Shown here one piece after another: positions 35,953-47,638 of a stretch of DNA of 48,663 bases (positions within the stretch are counted from its first letter, which is position 1; each line of letters opens with the position of its first letter). The notes under the pieces were generated by a model, which was not told the DNA's origin, did not search any database, and saw only the letters and a program-made list of their open reading frames with translations. The stretch is taken from contig JAKJXP020000154.1 in NCBI GenBank assembly GCA_022225965.2, positions 1 through 48,663 of the forward strand. Reading direction: 5' to 3'. Source of the stretch: Diatrype stigma (taxonomy: Eukaryota > Ascomycota > Sordariomycetes > Xylariales > Diatrypaceae). Position numbers and translations under genes: made by a program.

Positions 35953-38900
35953 CCGACCTCGGACCGTCTGATATGCTAATCTCGCTGATATAACCTCCAT
36001 CTCGCCCTCAGATTGGACATTGGTCGGGACTCGTCGAGATTTGCTGCTTGTCCTTTTAGGTCTGGCCAGCGCCACAGCCGCTCGTATTAGCAAACTCTAA
36101 TCCCCAAGCTCGGTAGTCACGGTAGTTACGGTAGTTAGTGGAGCCGTCTCGTTGACAGAATTCAAGATTCCGGCAGTAACTAGTTGGCACGGGACCACGA
36201 GAAGAGTTTTCCTGCTCAAGTCGCAAGAGTTCGGATATATTCGAGGCATATACGGGGAGCTAATAAGCTGTGAGGGCGTGACGGGCTAGAAGGACCTCCG
36301 ATGATCCAATGTTCGGGCGTTCTTCCATGTTGCGACGACATCAATGATCGAGCGGGTGGATATGGCGGGAAGTATCCTACTCCTTAACGCCCAACATCGA
36401 GTAGGCAACCCTGTGTGGTTTCTGCAAAGAGGCGCTGCATACATACGGAACCAGCAGGCAGTGGAAGTCCTCCATCGGCACTGCGGCATTCTCGGGTTGT
36501 TCCTACGCAGCTACATATATGTAAGGGGCCAAGTCTCATGCCGAGGGCTCTCATTACTCCCGCATGCTGCACACGCAACAACTCGCCTTGTCGCCTTGTC
36601 ACACTCAAAGATCCTCCCCGGGATCCCGTAGATCTGCATGGAAATTGCCTAGGATCACTCGCTTGCCGGCACGCCGCACCAGGATGGCCAGATCCCTCTA
36701 GCTGTGCTTGGCTTTGGAACCCGCCCACTACAGCATTGATTTCGCTTTGACAGGAACGGGCGGACTCCTTCTGCATCTGTTGTGTCCAAAAAACACACCC
36801 CTATTAAAGTTGGGCCTAGCCTTTGTCTCCAGAGAATGCATAGCGGCCTGGTGCAATAGGGTGAAGGTCTCTGGCAAACTCCACGATAACTAGATCACTG
36901 GAGACTACGGTCACTCTATATAGTGTTCCAACCATTCATCCCTTAGGGATATATCGAGCACTTATACCAGATACTCAGGTCTTGTGTATAGCTCCCACAT
37001 ATATATCTCTATTTGATGGATTGAATATCATCATTGTCAGCGCTATGCTATATAACAATATAAACAGTCCGTCTATCGCCGCGGTACGCATAGGAAATAA
37101 GTAATAGATACTACTCGCGCTCAGTTTACTAACATAATCCTTAAGAGTATGTCCAGCTCTGGTAGACTGACATGCACCCTGGGCCAATACCCAAGTTTTC
37201 TCAGGTGCTCCCCTTACGCATGCCGAAGTTGCTATATCCGAGTTCTAGTTGAGCAATGTGTTATGTTACAGTATTTTGGGCACACACCCGGAGCCCTTCG
37301 TCACACACCGAACATACCTCTGGGTAGCTTCAGGCAGACTCGGCGACCTAAGTCGAGGATCGATCGAATCGGGGCCCCCCCTAGGCCAGCTAGCATATCG
37401 GATATGAAAGGATATCGGGAAAGCCACAACCAAACCAGCCCGGTCTCTGCCTGACTGATAAGACGATCGAGTTGCCGTCCCTACCTAGCTAGACAGCTCC
37501 CTGGCCATGGCGAAACCTGAGGGAGCGTGTTTCCCCTCGTCCCAGCCTTCGCAAGGACTGCCAAATCCGTGTTGTGTGCATCCATCTCCCTCAAGCACGC
37601 AAGATCTGACTAGAGGCTCAGCCAATGCCTGCTAATGATCTACATAATGCCTGACCGGAAACTAGCCATATATATGCGACGACAGCACACCGAAGAGGTC
37701 AGCAGCGTGTAAGGCATTGAATGACATATCACTTGCATGGATAGTCTAGAACCCGAGGACCGCCACGACCGCGGCCGCATCTCCAATCTACCTTTCTACT
37801 AACGGCCACCGCGCCGTTCTGCGGACCGGGAGGGATTCCGTAGCAACTAGGCACGCCTGTCAAGAGGCATTTCTCACTTATCATCCCGCAGAAATAGGGC
37901 GCGCGAGGTATGATGGAAGTGGTGAAAGGCAATGGAAGAGAAGATGTAACGTAGCACTCCCCTAGCTCACTCGAATCATTGCCATACGCATAGGGGATGG
38001 AAAACAATGCACGTCACACATAATACCAGTGAGTGGCTTTTGAAATGGAGCGTGGAATACCGAGGCAGCAATCACAAGAAAACATAACTAAAGATGATAA
38101 TTCTCTGTTATGAGCGTAATATGCTTCCACACAGAGTTTACCGGGCGCACTCCTAAGCAAACCTACCTCTACGTTAGCAGTCGTTACCACATGACACCCA
38201 AGTCTGCTTCATGAATCAGCCAGACGCTACCTATACCTGACAGCCTGGCTCTATTTACTGTGCGCACACAGGGCTGAACAGGAAGGTTACTCGACTGCTC
38301 TCAACCAGGCCTCGTCTAACATCCCGACGACGACAGATATGGATACCTCAGAAGGATATCACCATTCTCCTACGTTATATACCCACCCCTTTTGCAACGA
38401 ACGATCACCGTATTGGCAAAAGCAAGCAACTGATCAGTCCCATAGGATGCGTACGCACACACGCATATATAGCAGACGAAGCAACAAGCTGTCATAATAT
38501 CTACCTACTCACCCACTCCAGTCTCCAAGTCGGACATCAAGTATCCAATCGTACCAGTGAACCTTTATATATATAAACCAAGTAGCGCCTCGTTATCACC
38601 TACCTAGGTATAAGGGCATCTCTATGAGCATTTGTGTAGATCGCCAGGGAAGACCACCTCAACTATCTACCGCGTACACGATGATGACAAGTATGTACAG
38701 CCGGTATAGCTAGCTAGCCTGGAGGGAACCTGGGAGGGAGGGATCGAAGCGCCACCGAGACAACGATCCCTCGTTGCATGTTCCTATCTAGGCCCCCAAT
38801 ATCCGCCGCGCCGCGGAGTCGGTTGTTAGTATTGATTATACTGAAACTTGGGAGGCTCCGGCCTTGATGGCATGCCGGGTGGTCATCTTCACGGCGTATC

Positions 38901-39831
38901 GTTGCGGGCGCGGGAGGCGGTGGATCCAATAGGGAGCCACAGATTCAAGGCAACCGGTAGCCCGATTACAGGTATAGTCTAAGTATGAACAAACCTATAA
39001 GTAATTAACTACTACCTATGTAGGTATGTAGTAAGTCAAGCTAGATCGGGAGGTAAGGTTTGTAGGTGTGTATATGAGACCGCTGGTCGCTGATGGAGAT
39101 ATCCCTCCTGCCTACACACCTCATGACATGCGTGCAATCCCGGTAGGTACAGCTCGTGTGGACTGAAAAGCGGAAAGGGACAGAAGATACCATGGCCTAC
39201 AGGTGGTGCTTCTTGTAGACACTAGAATGTCTCTACTATGTGTTGTCATTGCCAATCAATCTTGGTATAACTATAGTAGTAGGGGGAACACCACCATCCC
39301 ATCACCGCTACCTAGGTAGGTAGGTAAGATATGTAGCCTGCTAGCCAGCCAATGCCCACGCTAACGCCAACGCCAACGCCAGCTTCAACGGGTGTGTGGG
39401 TTCCTTCCACAAGGAACCACGAGCCGAGGTGAGCTGGGTGGGTGGGTGTCATTCGAATTTTTCTAGATCCAAGTGATATTCGTGCCTATCTTACCATGTT
39501 ATAATACATAGTAAGTATAGTAACTAGATAGAGCCTATCTGCGATATGGTTCAATCTAGCTACTGAGTGCTATGTAGTTATACGCAGTACCGGTATGTTA
39601 GGTCTTTCCTGTCCTGAAATCCCGATCGAGTAGTGAGCGGCGATGCGACGCCTGGCTACGTAATAAATCAAGTCCGCAACAAATGAGTAAGTCCGGTAAT
39701 GGAGAGCGTCCCGGACAAGGCCGCCGTGTGATTCGCTCTGGTTTGCCTGCACTACTGGTAAATACGTATAGTAAAGTGTTGTCCCGCTTCTAGAAACAAC
39801 CGAGTCGGGCGAACCGATTACCTAGGGGGCA

Positions 39832-39849
39832 TAAGGGGGGCAGCGAAGC
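39832..39849 (+). repeat. dispersed repeat word, copy 2
   Basis: Second copy of the 18 bp word found at 25114, with one mismatch. It lies about 130 bp upstream of the tRNA-Ser gene, a place where mobile elements often insert. Confidence 0.4.
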
Positions 39850-39982
39850 GGGGGGCTGTCCACTTAGCACGGTCTTATTGCCACTACCAACCGATAGCAT
39901 TGTAACGCTACCTTATAAAGCCAAATAAAAGCAGCTCAATCATCAACCAGCGAGCCTCATTGGCTCATCCGGTTCATCGTCC

Positions 39983-40111
39983 GGCACGATGGCAGAGTGG
40001 TTATCGCGTAAGACTCGAATCTTTCAAGACATGGCAGGGCAACCTTCTCATGTTCTCTGATTCAGACATCTTATTCCTTCGGGAGCGCAGGTTCAAATCC
40101 TGCTCGTGTCG
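39983..40111 (+). tRNA. tRNA-Ser(CGA) with a 48 nt intron
   Basis: Acceptor arms GGCACGA (39983-39989) and TCGTGTC (40104-40110) pair over 7 bp with one G-U, followed by the serine-typical discriminator G at 40111. The anticodon stem TAAGA (40009-40013) pairs with TCTTA (40069-40073). Anticodon CGA lies at 40016-40018 after U33. The intron 40020-40067 follows position 37, the canonical site. A long variable arm with a TTCG loop and a perfect T arm (GCAGG TTCAAAT CCTGC) confirm a class II serine tRNA reading UCG. The D stem has one apparent A-C mismatch. Confidence 0.93.
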
Positions 40112-40116
40112 ATTGA

Positions 40117-40123
40117 TTTTTTT
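40117..40123 (+). terminator. RNA polymerase III T-run terminator
   Basis: A T7 run begins 6 nt after the end of the tRNA and is the standard Pol III stop signal. A second T5 run follows a few bases later. Confidence 0.8.
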
Positions 40124-40182
40124 ATTCTCTTTTTGTTCTTCTTCAGTTGACCCTCTTCTCTTCACTTCACTTCTTTCTGCAC

Positions 40183-40778
40183 CTAACTAATATCACGCAC
40201 GATAAGCAATTGTGCCCTTATCACTTTCGGAACTTTGGAATGGACTGCGACGCGTATGGACCCATCACTGGAAGGCCAAGCACCTCTGGATGAATATGAA
40301 CGAAATGATATATATATATTCTGGCCACCTAGAAATTCCTCAATCAGAGTCAATGATGGCTGGTCTAAGGTCCCCACGTTGGTTAACATGCCCTGGACTT
40401 AGAACCAACCGCTTCACAGAGTGGGATAACTCATGTACCGAAGACCATGCTCTCACCCCCCCTCCATCATACTTTTGCTGTCGAAGCCCGATTCCGAATT
40501 TGCGCCAAAGGGGGTATCATCCCGCTATCCAGCATAACAGCAAGGCACTAACGTCTGATGCATCGAACAATCCAATCGGCAGTAATTGCAAATACAAATC
40601 GTTATAGCCCAGTGCGGTGTCCTCGTTCAAGAACACGCGGCTGGAAGGGAAGCTCGGATCATACACATTGTCGACACTCAGGATCTTGACCTCAACCTGA
40701 CATCGTAGAGACATTGGGTTCTCTGATCTCCGAAAACCAAGGGCGGGGGAGAACTCGGGCTTCTGACCGATGGTCGTC
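40183..40778 (-). CDS. possible small protein gene or relic, unidentified
   Basis: Two minus-strand frames look like protein. From ATG 40714 the first reads MSLRCQVEVKILSVDNVYDP, continues with YNDLYLQLLPIGLFDASD, and meets a donor (GTTAGT) after 40553. The second (to stop 40183) contains NIYISFRSYSSRGAWPSSDG and a beta-like end. Joining them at an acceptor near 40346 gives about 105 aa in frame, but that acceptor is weak. Without splicing, the first frame ends after 65 codons at 40517. A TATATATAA element at 40807-40815 lies about 100 bp upstream of the ATG. The frame is also open to an acceptor-like TTGCAG at 40779. I do not recognise a family; it may be the end of a decayed gene. Confidence 0.35.
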
Positions 40779-40806
40779 CTGCAAGAAACAATCCACGTTT
40801 CTGGTG

Positions 40807-40815
40807 TTATATATA
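40807..40815 (-). promoter_or_regulatory. TATA-like element
   Basis: TATATATAA on the minus strand, about 93-101 bp before the ATG at 40714. The spacing fits a fungal core promoter for the small candidate gene. Confidence 0.3.
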
Positions 40816-41053
40816 CTGGTTACTCAAAGAACTGACATGATGCTTAGGAGGCGTTGTATGTTGGTTTTCCTAAGCTAAAGTCCTAAGTTCACGAGTGCTT
40901 TTTGAGGTGTCATCGATCCAAGGATGCAATATATAATCGTGATAACAATCGCAGCCTGGTCTTCCAATGAAAGGCAACTAGTATGACCTAGGTTCTCTTG
41001 GGGTAACTGCACGCTCTGAGGAAAGCTGCGCACCTGGGCAGGGTTATCAAATA

Positions 41054-42552
41054 TCAGAGCCCCTCTTTCGCGAGCATATCAACAATGTCTAGATAGAATG
41101 CGACAGCATTGAACCTGCGGTATTGTCAGCCATCGCTAGTAGGTAGTAGATCCATATCATGCCATCTTTACTCACTTGGGATCAACGCCCATCATTTTCC
41201 GTATTGTCCATCGCCATCGATTCGTCCACTACGATAATTAGCTCCAGATAGTTCTGCCCCCTTTATATAGTAATACTAAACAAAGTGCCGAGGATCCTTC
41301 TGATCCCCACGTTGGAGTGAGCAACTGGGCAGTCTGGAGGGTTTACTAACATTGATCAAGTCCAGGTGGCTAACGCCCACCAGCGTCCCCTTGTACGTGC
41401 CCCACTTCGAGCTCGCGACGCTCACGAGCCCGTCGTTGGGGCCCTCGTCCTGCGTAATGACGCGGTGCGTCTGGCGGAAGGGGCTGAGCAGCGGGGGCGG
41501 GTCGGTGGTGGCGCCGTAGGAGAAGTAGCGGACGGCCGGGTCGTCCGGGACGCGCGGGTTGAACTCCTCGGCCATGTAGCGGCGCGTGAGCTGCTGGAAG
41601 GCGCCCGTGTCCATGCCGATGCCCTCGACGAACTTGTAGATGCTGGGGAGCCGCTCGGTCCCGATCTGCTCGAACAGGTAGTCGGCGAAGGCGCTGCCGT
41701 GGTGCGGCGACGCCACCGTCACGAGCGAGTGTACCGCCACGTTCTTCGGCTGCAGGTGCGAGATCATGTACCGCGCGTCTAGGCCGCCCATGCTGTGCGC
41801 GATGATGTTGACGTTCTTGCCTTTCGCGTTTTTCGCTATGTGCTCTGCCAGTTTCTCGGCCCGCTGTTCGATACTGCCGGACTGCGATGTCCGAGGTTAG
41901 TACCTCTCATTGCTTCCCCCCTACTCCATTAACTGCTCGGGAGCTATGAGGTATGTGTCGGGGGCTATTTGATATTCCGATAAGCGCCGTTGACAACTCC
42001 GGACATGGGTACTGAGAGTAACAAGGGTGAAGGAAAAGGGGGCTAAGAAGCCATCCCGGGTATGTAGCTCTTACTGGGGGCACAGCTGTAATGATGACCT
42101 CGACGCCATTAGCAGTAAGGGCATTGGTGATGCCACGCCAGTAATGTACGGCGGGTAGCCATCCACCCGCGATCCGAAGTTCGGCAAAGCCCAACAAACC
42201 ATGAGCGAGAACCACTGGGTATTTGGGGGTTGCTGGGTTATTGTTAGTTTGTGATCGACTTGCACTTCCTGAAATAGGAGACTGAGACTGCCAACACCTG
42301 ACTCATACCGTACTGATCCTTGAGCTTCGCATAGTCATCCTGAATCAATTTCCCCAGATCCTTCAGCCTTGGATCGTCACCGAGGCCTGTGGAGTACAGT
42401 CTAGCACTCCGGCAATGCAACGGGGTTGAAGCCCTGGATATGGGTGTGGATTTGGTGGACAGCCGATGTGTTATGTGGTGTGCTCTGGAGTATACACTAC
42501 GTAGCTGACCATGATTGCAGGCACGGCCGGAGGCGTAAGGAGACAATATCAT
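41054..42552 (-). CDS. alpha/beta-hydrolase lipase with mitochondrial-type presequence
   Basis: Five exons on the minus strand: 42552-42309, 42268-42075, 41881-41351, 41228-41176, 41114-41054 (360 aa). Residues 1-60 are rich in Arg, Ser and His with almost no acids and contain ARLYSTG, a typical mitochondrial cleavage context. The lipase fold begins at VVLAHGLLGFAE (HGLLGF, 104-109, oxyanion-hole region). The nucleophile elbow is AHSMGG with Ser176. Asp296 (PNDGLVSV) and His318 (VSHLD) complete a plausible triad. The tail AVAFYLDIVDMLAKEGL matches the end of fungal triacylglycerol lipases of this group. Yeast Tgl2 is a mitochondrial lipase of the same broad fold, so a role in mitochondrial lipid turnover is plausible; this is inference. 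Intron 1 is only 40 nt; intron 2 has a TACTAAC branch site. Confidence 0.88.
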
Positions 42553-45489
42553 CTCGGTCCACGTTATACCTCACCCAGCATGCGGTTATCAGCTGCTATT
42601 GGCAGTTATTAGAGAAGGTGGTATTCGGTACTAGGTAGCTTCAAGTGCATGAGATGCATGTTGGTTTATTTTGGGTAAGACGCTCTTGGAAGTGGAATCA
42701 AGCGAGGTCGTGGGGTTGAAGGCTGTACATACTCTGATACTACGTAGTAGTAACTACAGGTAGTATCTTCAGACTTCAGGACCTCCAGTCTGCAGCCTCT
42801 GGATCTTCAATGTACTACGGTGGGTAAAGTATCTTTGGGTCTTCAATGTTGTTGTTGTGCCTTGTCCCAGGCAAATATGCCGTCATCGAAGGCTTAAGCA
42901 AAGACATACATACATACCTACATACTAATACCACACTAGCCACTAGGTAAGTTAGGCAGGTACGGCTGGTGTCGTACGTAAAGTGAGTGAAGCACTTGCC
43001 AATAGGGATTCCCACGCCCCACTATCTTCCCGTGCATCGCTCCCGAGGTCCATTCAGGCATTCCTCTCCCAGTCTTTCGCACGGGTTCCTAGGTAGGAAC
43101 CTACTTAGGTACCTGGTCATTATATGACCAAAGTTCTTATCAACAACTGCCAACTCTTTTATAATGCCAACCACATGACATCGACAGTATGCATGCAATT
43201 TCGGCCGACGTTTGGGTGTTGGCATGCAACAAGCACGGCACTTACGCCTTAGGTAGGTGCCGTCCAGGTATTCCAAAGAGATGTATGTAACCAAACCACA
43301 TACCCACCACATATAGGTACTTCGTAACCAACTACCTGATCATCTCAACCCGGTCCCATACAACCCTGGAGGTAAGTCCATTCAGCCATTCCGGCCTCGC
43401 TGCCTTCCCAGCCATACCTAAACCCAGACACAGCCCGAAAGGCTTGGATTGGTAATATTGGAGGGCATGATCAATCTTGAGGTGATTCATATGCTTCTGC
43501 ACAATGCCCAGGTAGGCACGTCGCATACTCTTCTTTCGTTCATTCACGTTCCATTTCATAGGGTTCATGAATCATGAACCATGAGAAGTGCCCCATAACC
43601 CGTCTCCGCGCCGCCGCCCTATGTCACCTCGCCCGCGTTTGGCGGCTAGGGGCTTGCCCTATAAGAGTGCCCCATTAAGGGGCGCGGCGCTAGATCTTTC
43701 TGACATGGGAAGAAAGGGACAAGGGGGCAAGAGTGAAAGAGAGAAAGAGAGAACTCGGTCAACCGTACTCCGCATCGTGGTGAGCCGGCCCGAGAGTTGA
43801 GCGAGATTGCTGATCATATCCTCTTGTAATATACCCTCCATATACCCCCGCCTCTCTCCCGCTCGCTCAGCCCGCCGTTCATGCCTACCAACACCTCCGA
43901 TCGAGCGTTGCATCCAGGGTTGCCTTTCCCTTTTGATCCTCCCGCAGCTAGCTCCCAACACGTACACACACATACACCACGTCCCGTCACGTCCTTCGTT
44001 GGCGACGGCTGCAAGGGGTGAGAAGACCCTGGTCTTTGTTTACAGTTGCATCCCATTATGGAAACCAAAAGTAACACTGCCATCTTCGCGCGCTACTCCT
44101 CCTCGCTGCCCAGTCTGTCTTGACGCTATACCGTCTCATCAGGCCCTAACTAAGGCCCCAAACTCTAGCCAAGAGCGCCGCCTTATGCTGTTGGTCACTG
44201 CTTACCTTACCAGCAACCCGGGTGGTCTGCCCGATGCCAATGAATCTCAAACGAGCGAGCATGACACATGGCCGTCATCAATAAATAACGTGAATGAAAA
44301 AAGAACCAAAAAGCAAAGGATAGCCAACTGCGCTGTTTAAACCCCGGCTGCACACCTGTTGACCGTTAAGTGGCCATTTTAGCCTATTCATGTTGGCTGT
44401 CTGCCTGTTACCTTGGTGCTTTCTGACCAGGCTCTGAAAAGCCTTACACTCTACGTACCTACGTACTATGAGCCGGGTGGGGGCATCGATCAACCATGCG
44501 ATGCAGGACATCCCCAGCTAAATCTCAACGGCCACTAATGGCACTTGGTGAGAAGGGGTTCCAATTGGTGCGATAGAGAGGCCACCTTCGGGCCATCCCT
44601 AGGCTTTGCCGTCCGCGCGCAGTCGAGCCTTGTCATCTTATGTCGCGTTTAGGCACTGGGCTGATATGGACCCCCCTTTCGATATCCGACCAACGGCGTG
44701 GCAGCTTTAGCCGCGCTGTTCTCCTCGCCCATGAAGATCCCGGCGGTGATTGGCAGTCTGGGTCAGGGGGGGTTCCAGCCTTACCGATCTCTCGGGACCG
44801 GCCTAACCCCCTTTCGGCACTTTTGTATAATGGCTGGGCGGTGCGGTACGAAGTTGCTGAACGACCCCCTCTGGCGAGGTGCCATTCATGGTGGAGTTCA
44901 TTCGCTGGTTTGAGCTGTTCGTTTCGAGCACAGTATGACAGAAACTTTGGGAAGATGGGTGGTAGGTACGTAGGTAGGTTGGTGTTGTGTGGTGACAGTG
45001 GTGTCGTGTAACAGGGCTTCCCTTGTGCTCGTCCTAGGTAGATCTTTGCTCAAATCAAGACATGGGGTAGGCGAACCTACCAACAGCCGTACCACAGCAG
45101 CCTGCTGCACTGTACGCTATGAGACAACAGGCTCTTCTATCAAAGTTCCGCAGTCATCGGGCGGGCAGACATGGGGGATGGGGCCATGTCGGACCAGGCG
45201 CAATGCTTGTATACACTTCACTGGACCCATTGCTTCTCTATAGGCAAGTCTCTCTTGTTTCCGCCTTCCAAGCGCCGTAGGACAACATATCCAGGCTGTC
45301 GGGCCAGTTGAACCCATCGCATGCGGAGTATATTATATCGACAGCACGCCTCCTACACGCAGGCTGCATTGTAGTATTCGCTTTCCTCCCCTCTATCCAA
45401 CGTTTCTCGACTTTTGATATGTGAGGGCGCTGCTCAATACCGACGACTATTGAGAAAAGAAGGGATGATTAACATCATCGACGGACAAC
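42553..45489. other. gap between divergent genes, no gene seen
   Basis: Upstream DNA of the lipase (-) and the RTA1-like gene (+). It contains AGAAAG/GAGA purine repeats near 43732-43754, a perfect 14 bp palindrome TTCCTAGGTAGGAA with one central mismatch near 43087, and an ORF of 177 codons at 43807-44340 that lacks any domain and is rich in Pro/Ser. I do not call that ORF a gene. Confidence 0.5.
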
Positions 45490-46807
45490 ATGGCTAGCTC
45501 CGCAGATTGTCCACTGGAGGGTTGCTCGCGGGTTTTCCTAACTTACTCCCCTTCCCTCGGCGGGAATGTGGCCCTGCTCGCCCTATTCGCGATCCTCATC
45601 CCAACCACGCTGGTGATGGGGATCAAGTACAACAACACGATCTTCTCTACAGCTTTGGCCACGGGACTCGCGCTGGAGGTGATGGGGTACATTGGCCGGG
45701 TCTTGCTCAGCACCGAGAGTCCAAGCAGAAGCAGCTTCACCGTGTTCTTGCTCGGCACCGTCATGGGCCCGAACTTCATCTTCGGTGCCATGGTCTACGT
45801 CATGCAGCGCATCGTCGCCCTTTACGGGCAGGAGTTCCGGGCGTGGAGGCAACCCTGGTACCTCAATTCGCTCTACGGGCTCGTCGCCGTATCCTTGATA
45901 CTCGAGATAGCGGGCGGGGTGGTTTCGACCAGCCCAGTTACCCCCGATACGGTAGGACCGGTTGACTGCGCTATTCGTTGCCTCGGGATAGCTTTTACTA
46001 ATGAATGGAACTAGGTTGATACGGGAATACGAGTCTTAGCTGTCGGCCTAGCTATCCACCTTATTGCGTTGTGCATATTTACTGCTCACGCCGGTCTCTT
46101 TGCCATCGCGGTTCGGACACGGCATGTCATCCTTGATCCTACCCACGCCCCGGTATACAATAGCAGTCTTTTCAGGACCTTCCTCGTCGGTACGTACGCA
46201 CGCACGCAACTCTCCCCCTATCTCTTGGCCTAATAGTCGAAACGTCGATCAGTCGATCTTCGCCAGACAGACAAAATCAACAGGTATCTTATCTAACCAC
46301 AGGACTAACTTACTCGCAGGTTTCTCAGCCGCGACGCTCCTCCTCATTGTCCGGACCGCTTTCCGAATCGTCGTCATTGCGGAGGGGTTCCAGAGCTCCG
46401 TCGCCCAGGCCGAAGTCCTCTTTTTAGTCTTCGACGGCGCTATGGTTTTCCTGGCCAGCGCAGTCCTGCTGGCCTTCTTCCCCGGCCGCGTCTTCGGCCG
46501 CTCTTGGCGGTTAACTTCTGCTCGCCACCGCCCATCATATTCATCGTCATCCTTGCCGCTGCCGCCGCCGTCATCATCGTTTTCAGCGGCGGTGGCCAAG
46601 TCCCCGCGGCGGCCCCCGCGGCCGCTACCCGCCGTCCAGCTGCTGCCGTCGCAGAAGAGCCCGGGCATCGGGGGCCGAATCATAAGCCCCAAATCCTCGC
46701 CTCGTCAGAGTCAGAAAGGCGAGCACTCACCGCGATACTCGCCGAGAAAGGCATATCCCCCTCCTCCCTCACAGAGGACCCTGGTCGATAGCGAAACTTT
46801 GTGGTGA
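45490..46807 (+). CDS. RTA1-like seven-helix membrane protein
   Basis: Three exons: 45490-45951, 46015-46189, 46320-46807 (374 aa). The N-terminus is short and extracellular, followed by about seven hydrophobic helices. Family-typical pieces include ALEVMGYIGR, GPNFIFGAMVYVM and AEGFQSSVAQAEVLFLVFDG with FDGAMVFLA. The last 115 residues are a cytosolic tail rich in Ser, Pro, Arg and Lys, probably phosphorylated. RTA1/RSB1/RTM1 proteins sit in the plasma membrane and are linked to export or translocation of sphingoid bases and to drug resistance; the substrate here is unknown. Both introns keep the frame, and intron 1 has an ACTAAT branch-like site. It is convergent with the sedolisin gene. 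Confidence 0.9.
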
Positions 46808-47638
46808 ACGAAACGTCGCCACCGCCACGGCCGCCGCCGCTGTCGCTGTGAGATATTGGGCACAAGGCGTGCATGGGTGGACTGCTTTTCTCTCTGATTT
46901 TCATTATTCTGTAAGAAGAGATGTAAAGACAGATGGTCATACGAGCCGGCTCACACGAGCGGGCCGCTATGGTGACATGACGGGGATAAGGGACGCCGTC
47001 TTCTGAGCGTAGAGTCGGCCTCGAGCAGGCGTCTGGTCTGGGGAACAATGCCAATAGTTAACAAGCGAATGAGATTGTCGAGATGGAAGCGCGATTGGTA
47101 TTGTGCAGTGCCCAGGAGTACTTAGTACTCCTGTGCATCACGTAAGCCTACCCGGACTGCCAGGGACCTCATATAAGGATCCCCTGCAGTTCCTAACTTG
47201 TACTTTACTTGATTCCAAGCTTCCATTACTCCAAGGTCGTTCCCTGCGGTTAATATTGCACTATGGTCATTGCTCTGAAATGCTTTAATTTTCTTGTTTT
47301 CTGTTAAGCTGCGCCCAATCGAGACATCCATTAGTATCCTAGGTACGGCATAACATGGTGCCCTTGAAGCCAAAGGTAAGGCTTCCCGCGTAAGGGGCCG
47401 GGAAAACGTTGGATTTATTATACACCCAGCTTCCATATTCTCACGTTCAAGCTTAGTTGTATAAATCGACGTTTTGATAAGACGTCATGCAATACGGGCG
47501 GGCTATGACATGAACTCCTCTGCAAAGGACCCGAACGCCGGTTTAGCGTCCTAGGATACCTAGATATGTTGTTTCGGAATCTAGATCTATATATATTCTA
47601 TACATCACCTCATGGCGTACACAAACAACCCTTATAAT
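46808..47638. other. gap between convergent genes
   Basis: Joint 3' flanks of the RTA1-like and sedolisin genes. No gene seen. Contains two CCTAGG palindromes (47338, 47550) and an inverted repeat GGAGTACTTAGTACTCC near 47113. Confidence 0.55.
47113..47129. repeat. perfect short inverted repeat
   Basis: GGAGTACTTAGTACTCC is an 8 bp inverted repeat around one base. It could form a small hairpin in the 3' region between the two convergent genes; a role in transcript ends is speculative. Confidence 0.5.

Larger units (their letters stand above)
34371..39982. other. gene-free stretch, longest single gap with the left end
   Basis: About 5.6 kb without a supported gene. It contains GGCACA repeats (34891-34925), a 14 bp tandem repeat (35917-35952), a possible eroded zinc-cluster gene (35161-35337), several CCTAGG palindromes, ACGCCA repeats near 39358-39381 and the second copy of an 18 bp word (39832). 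ORFs up to 130 codons at 36286-36776 overlap in several frames without domain signals. Confidence 0.5.

Noticed and set aside
43807..44340. 177-codon ORF on the plus strand
   Set aside because: No domain, no promoter or splice signals, composition like translated intergenic DNA.
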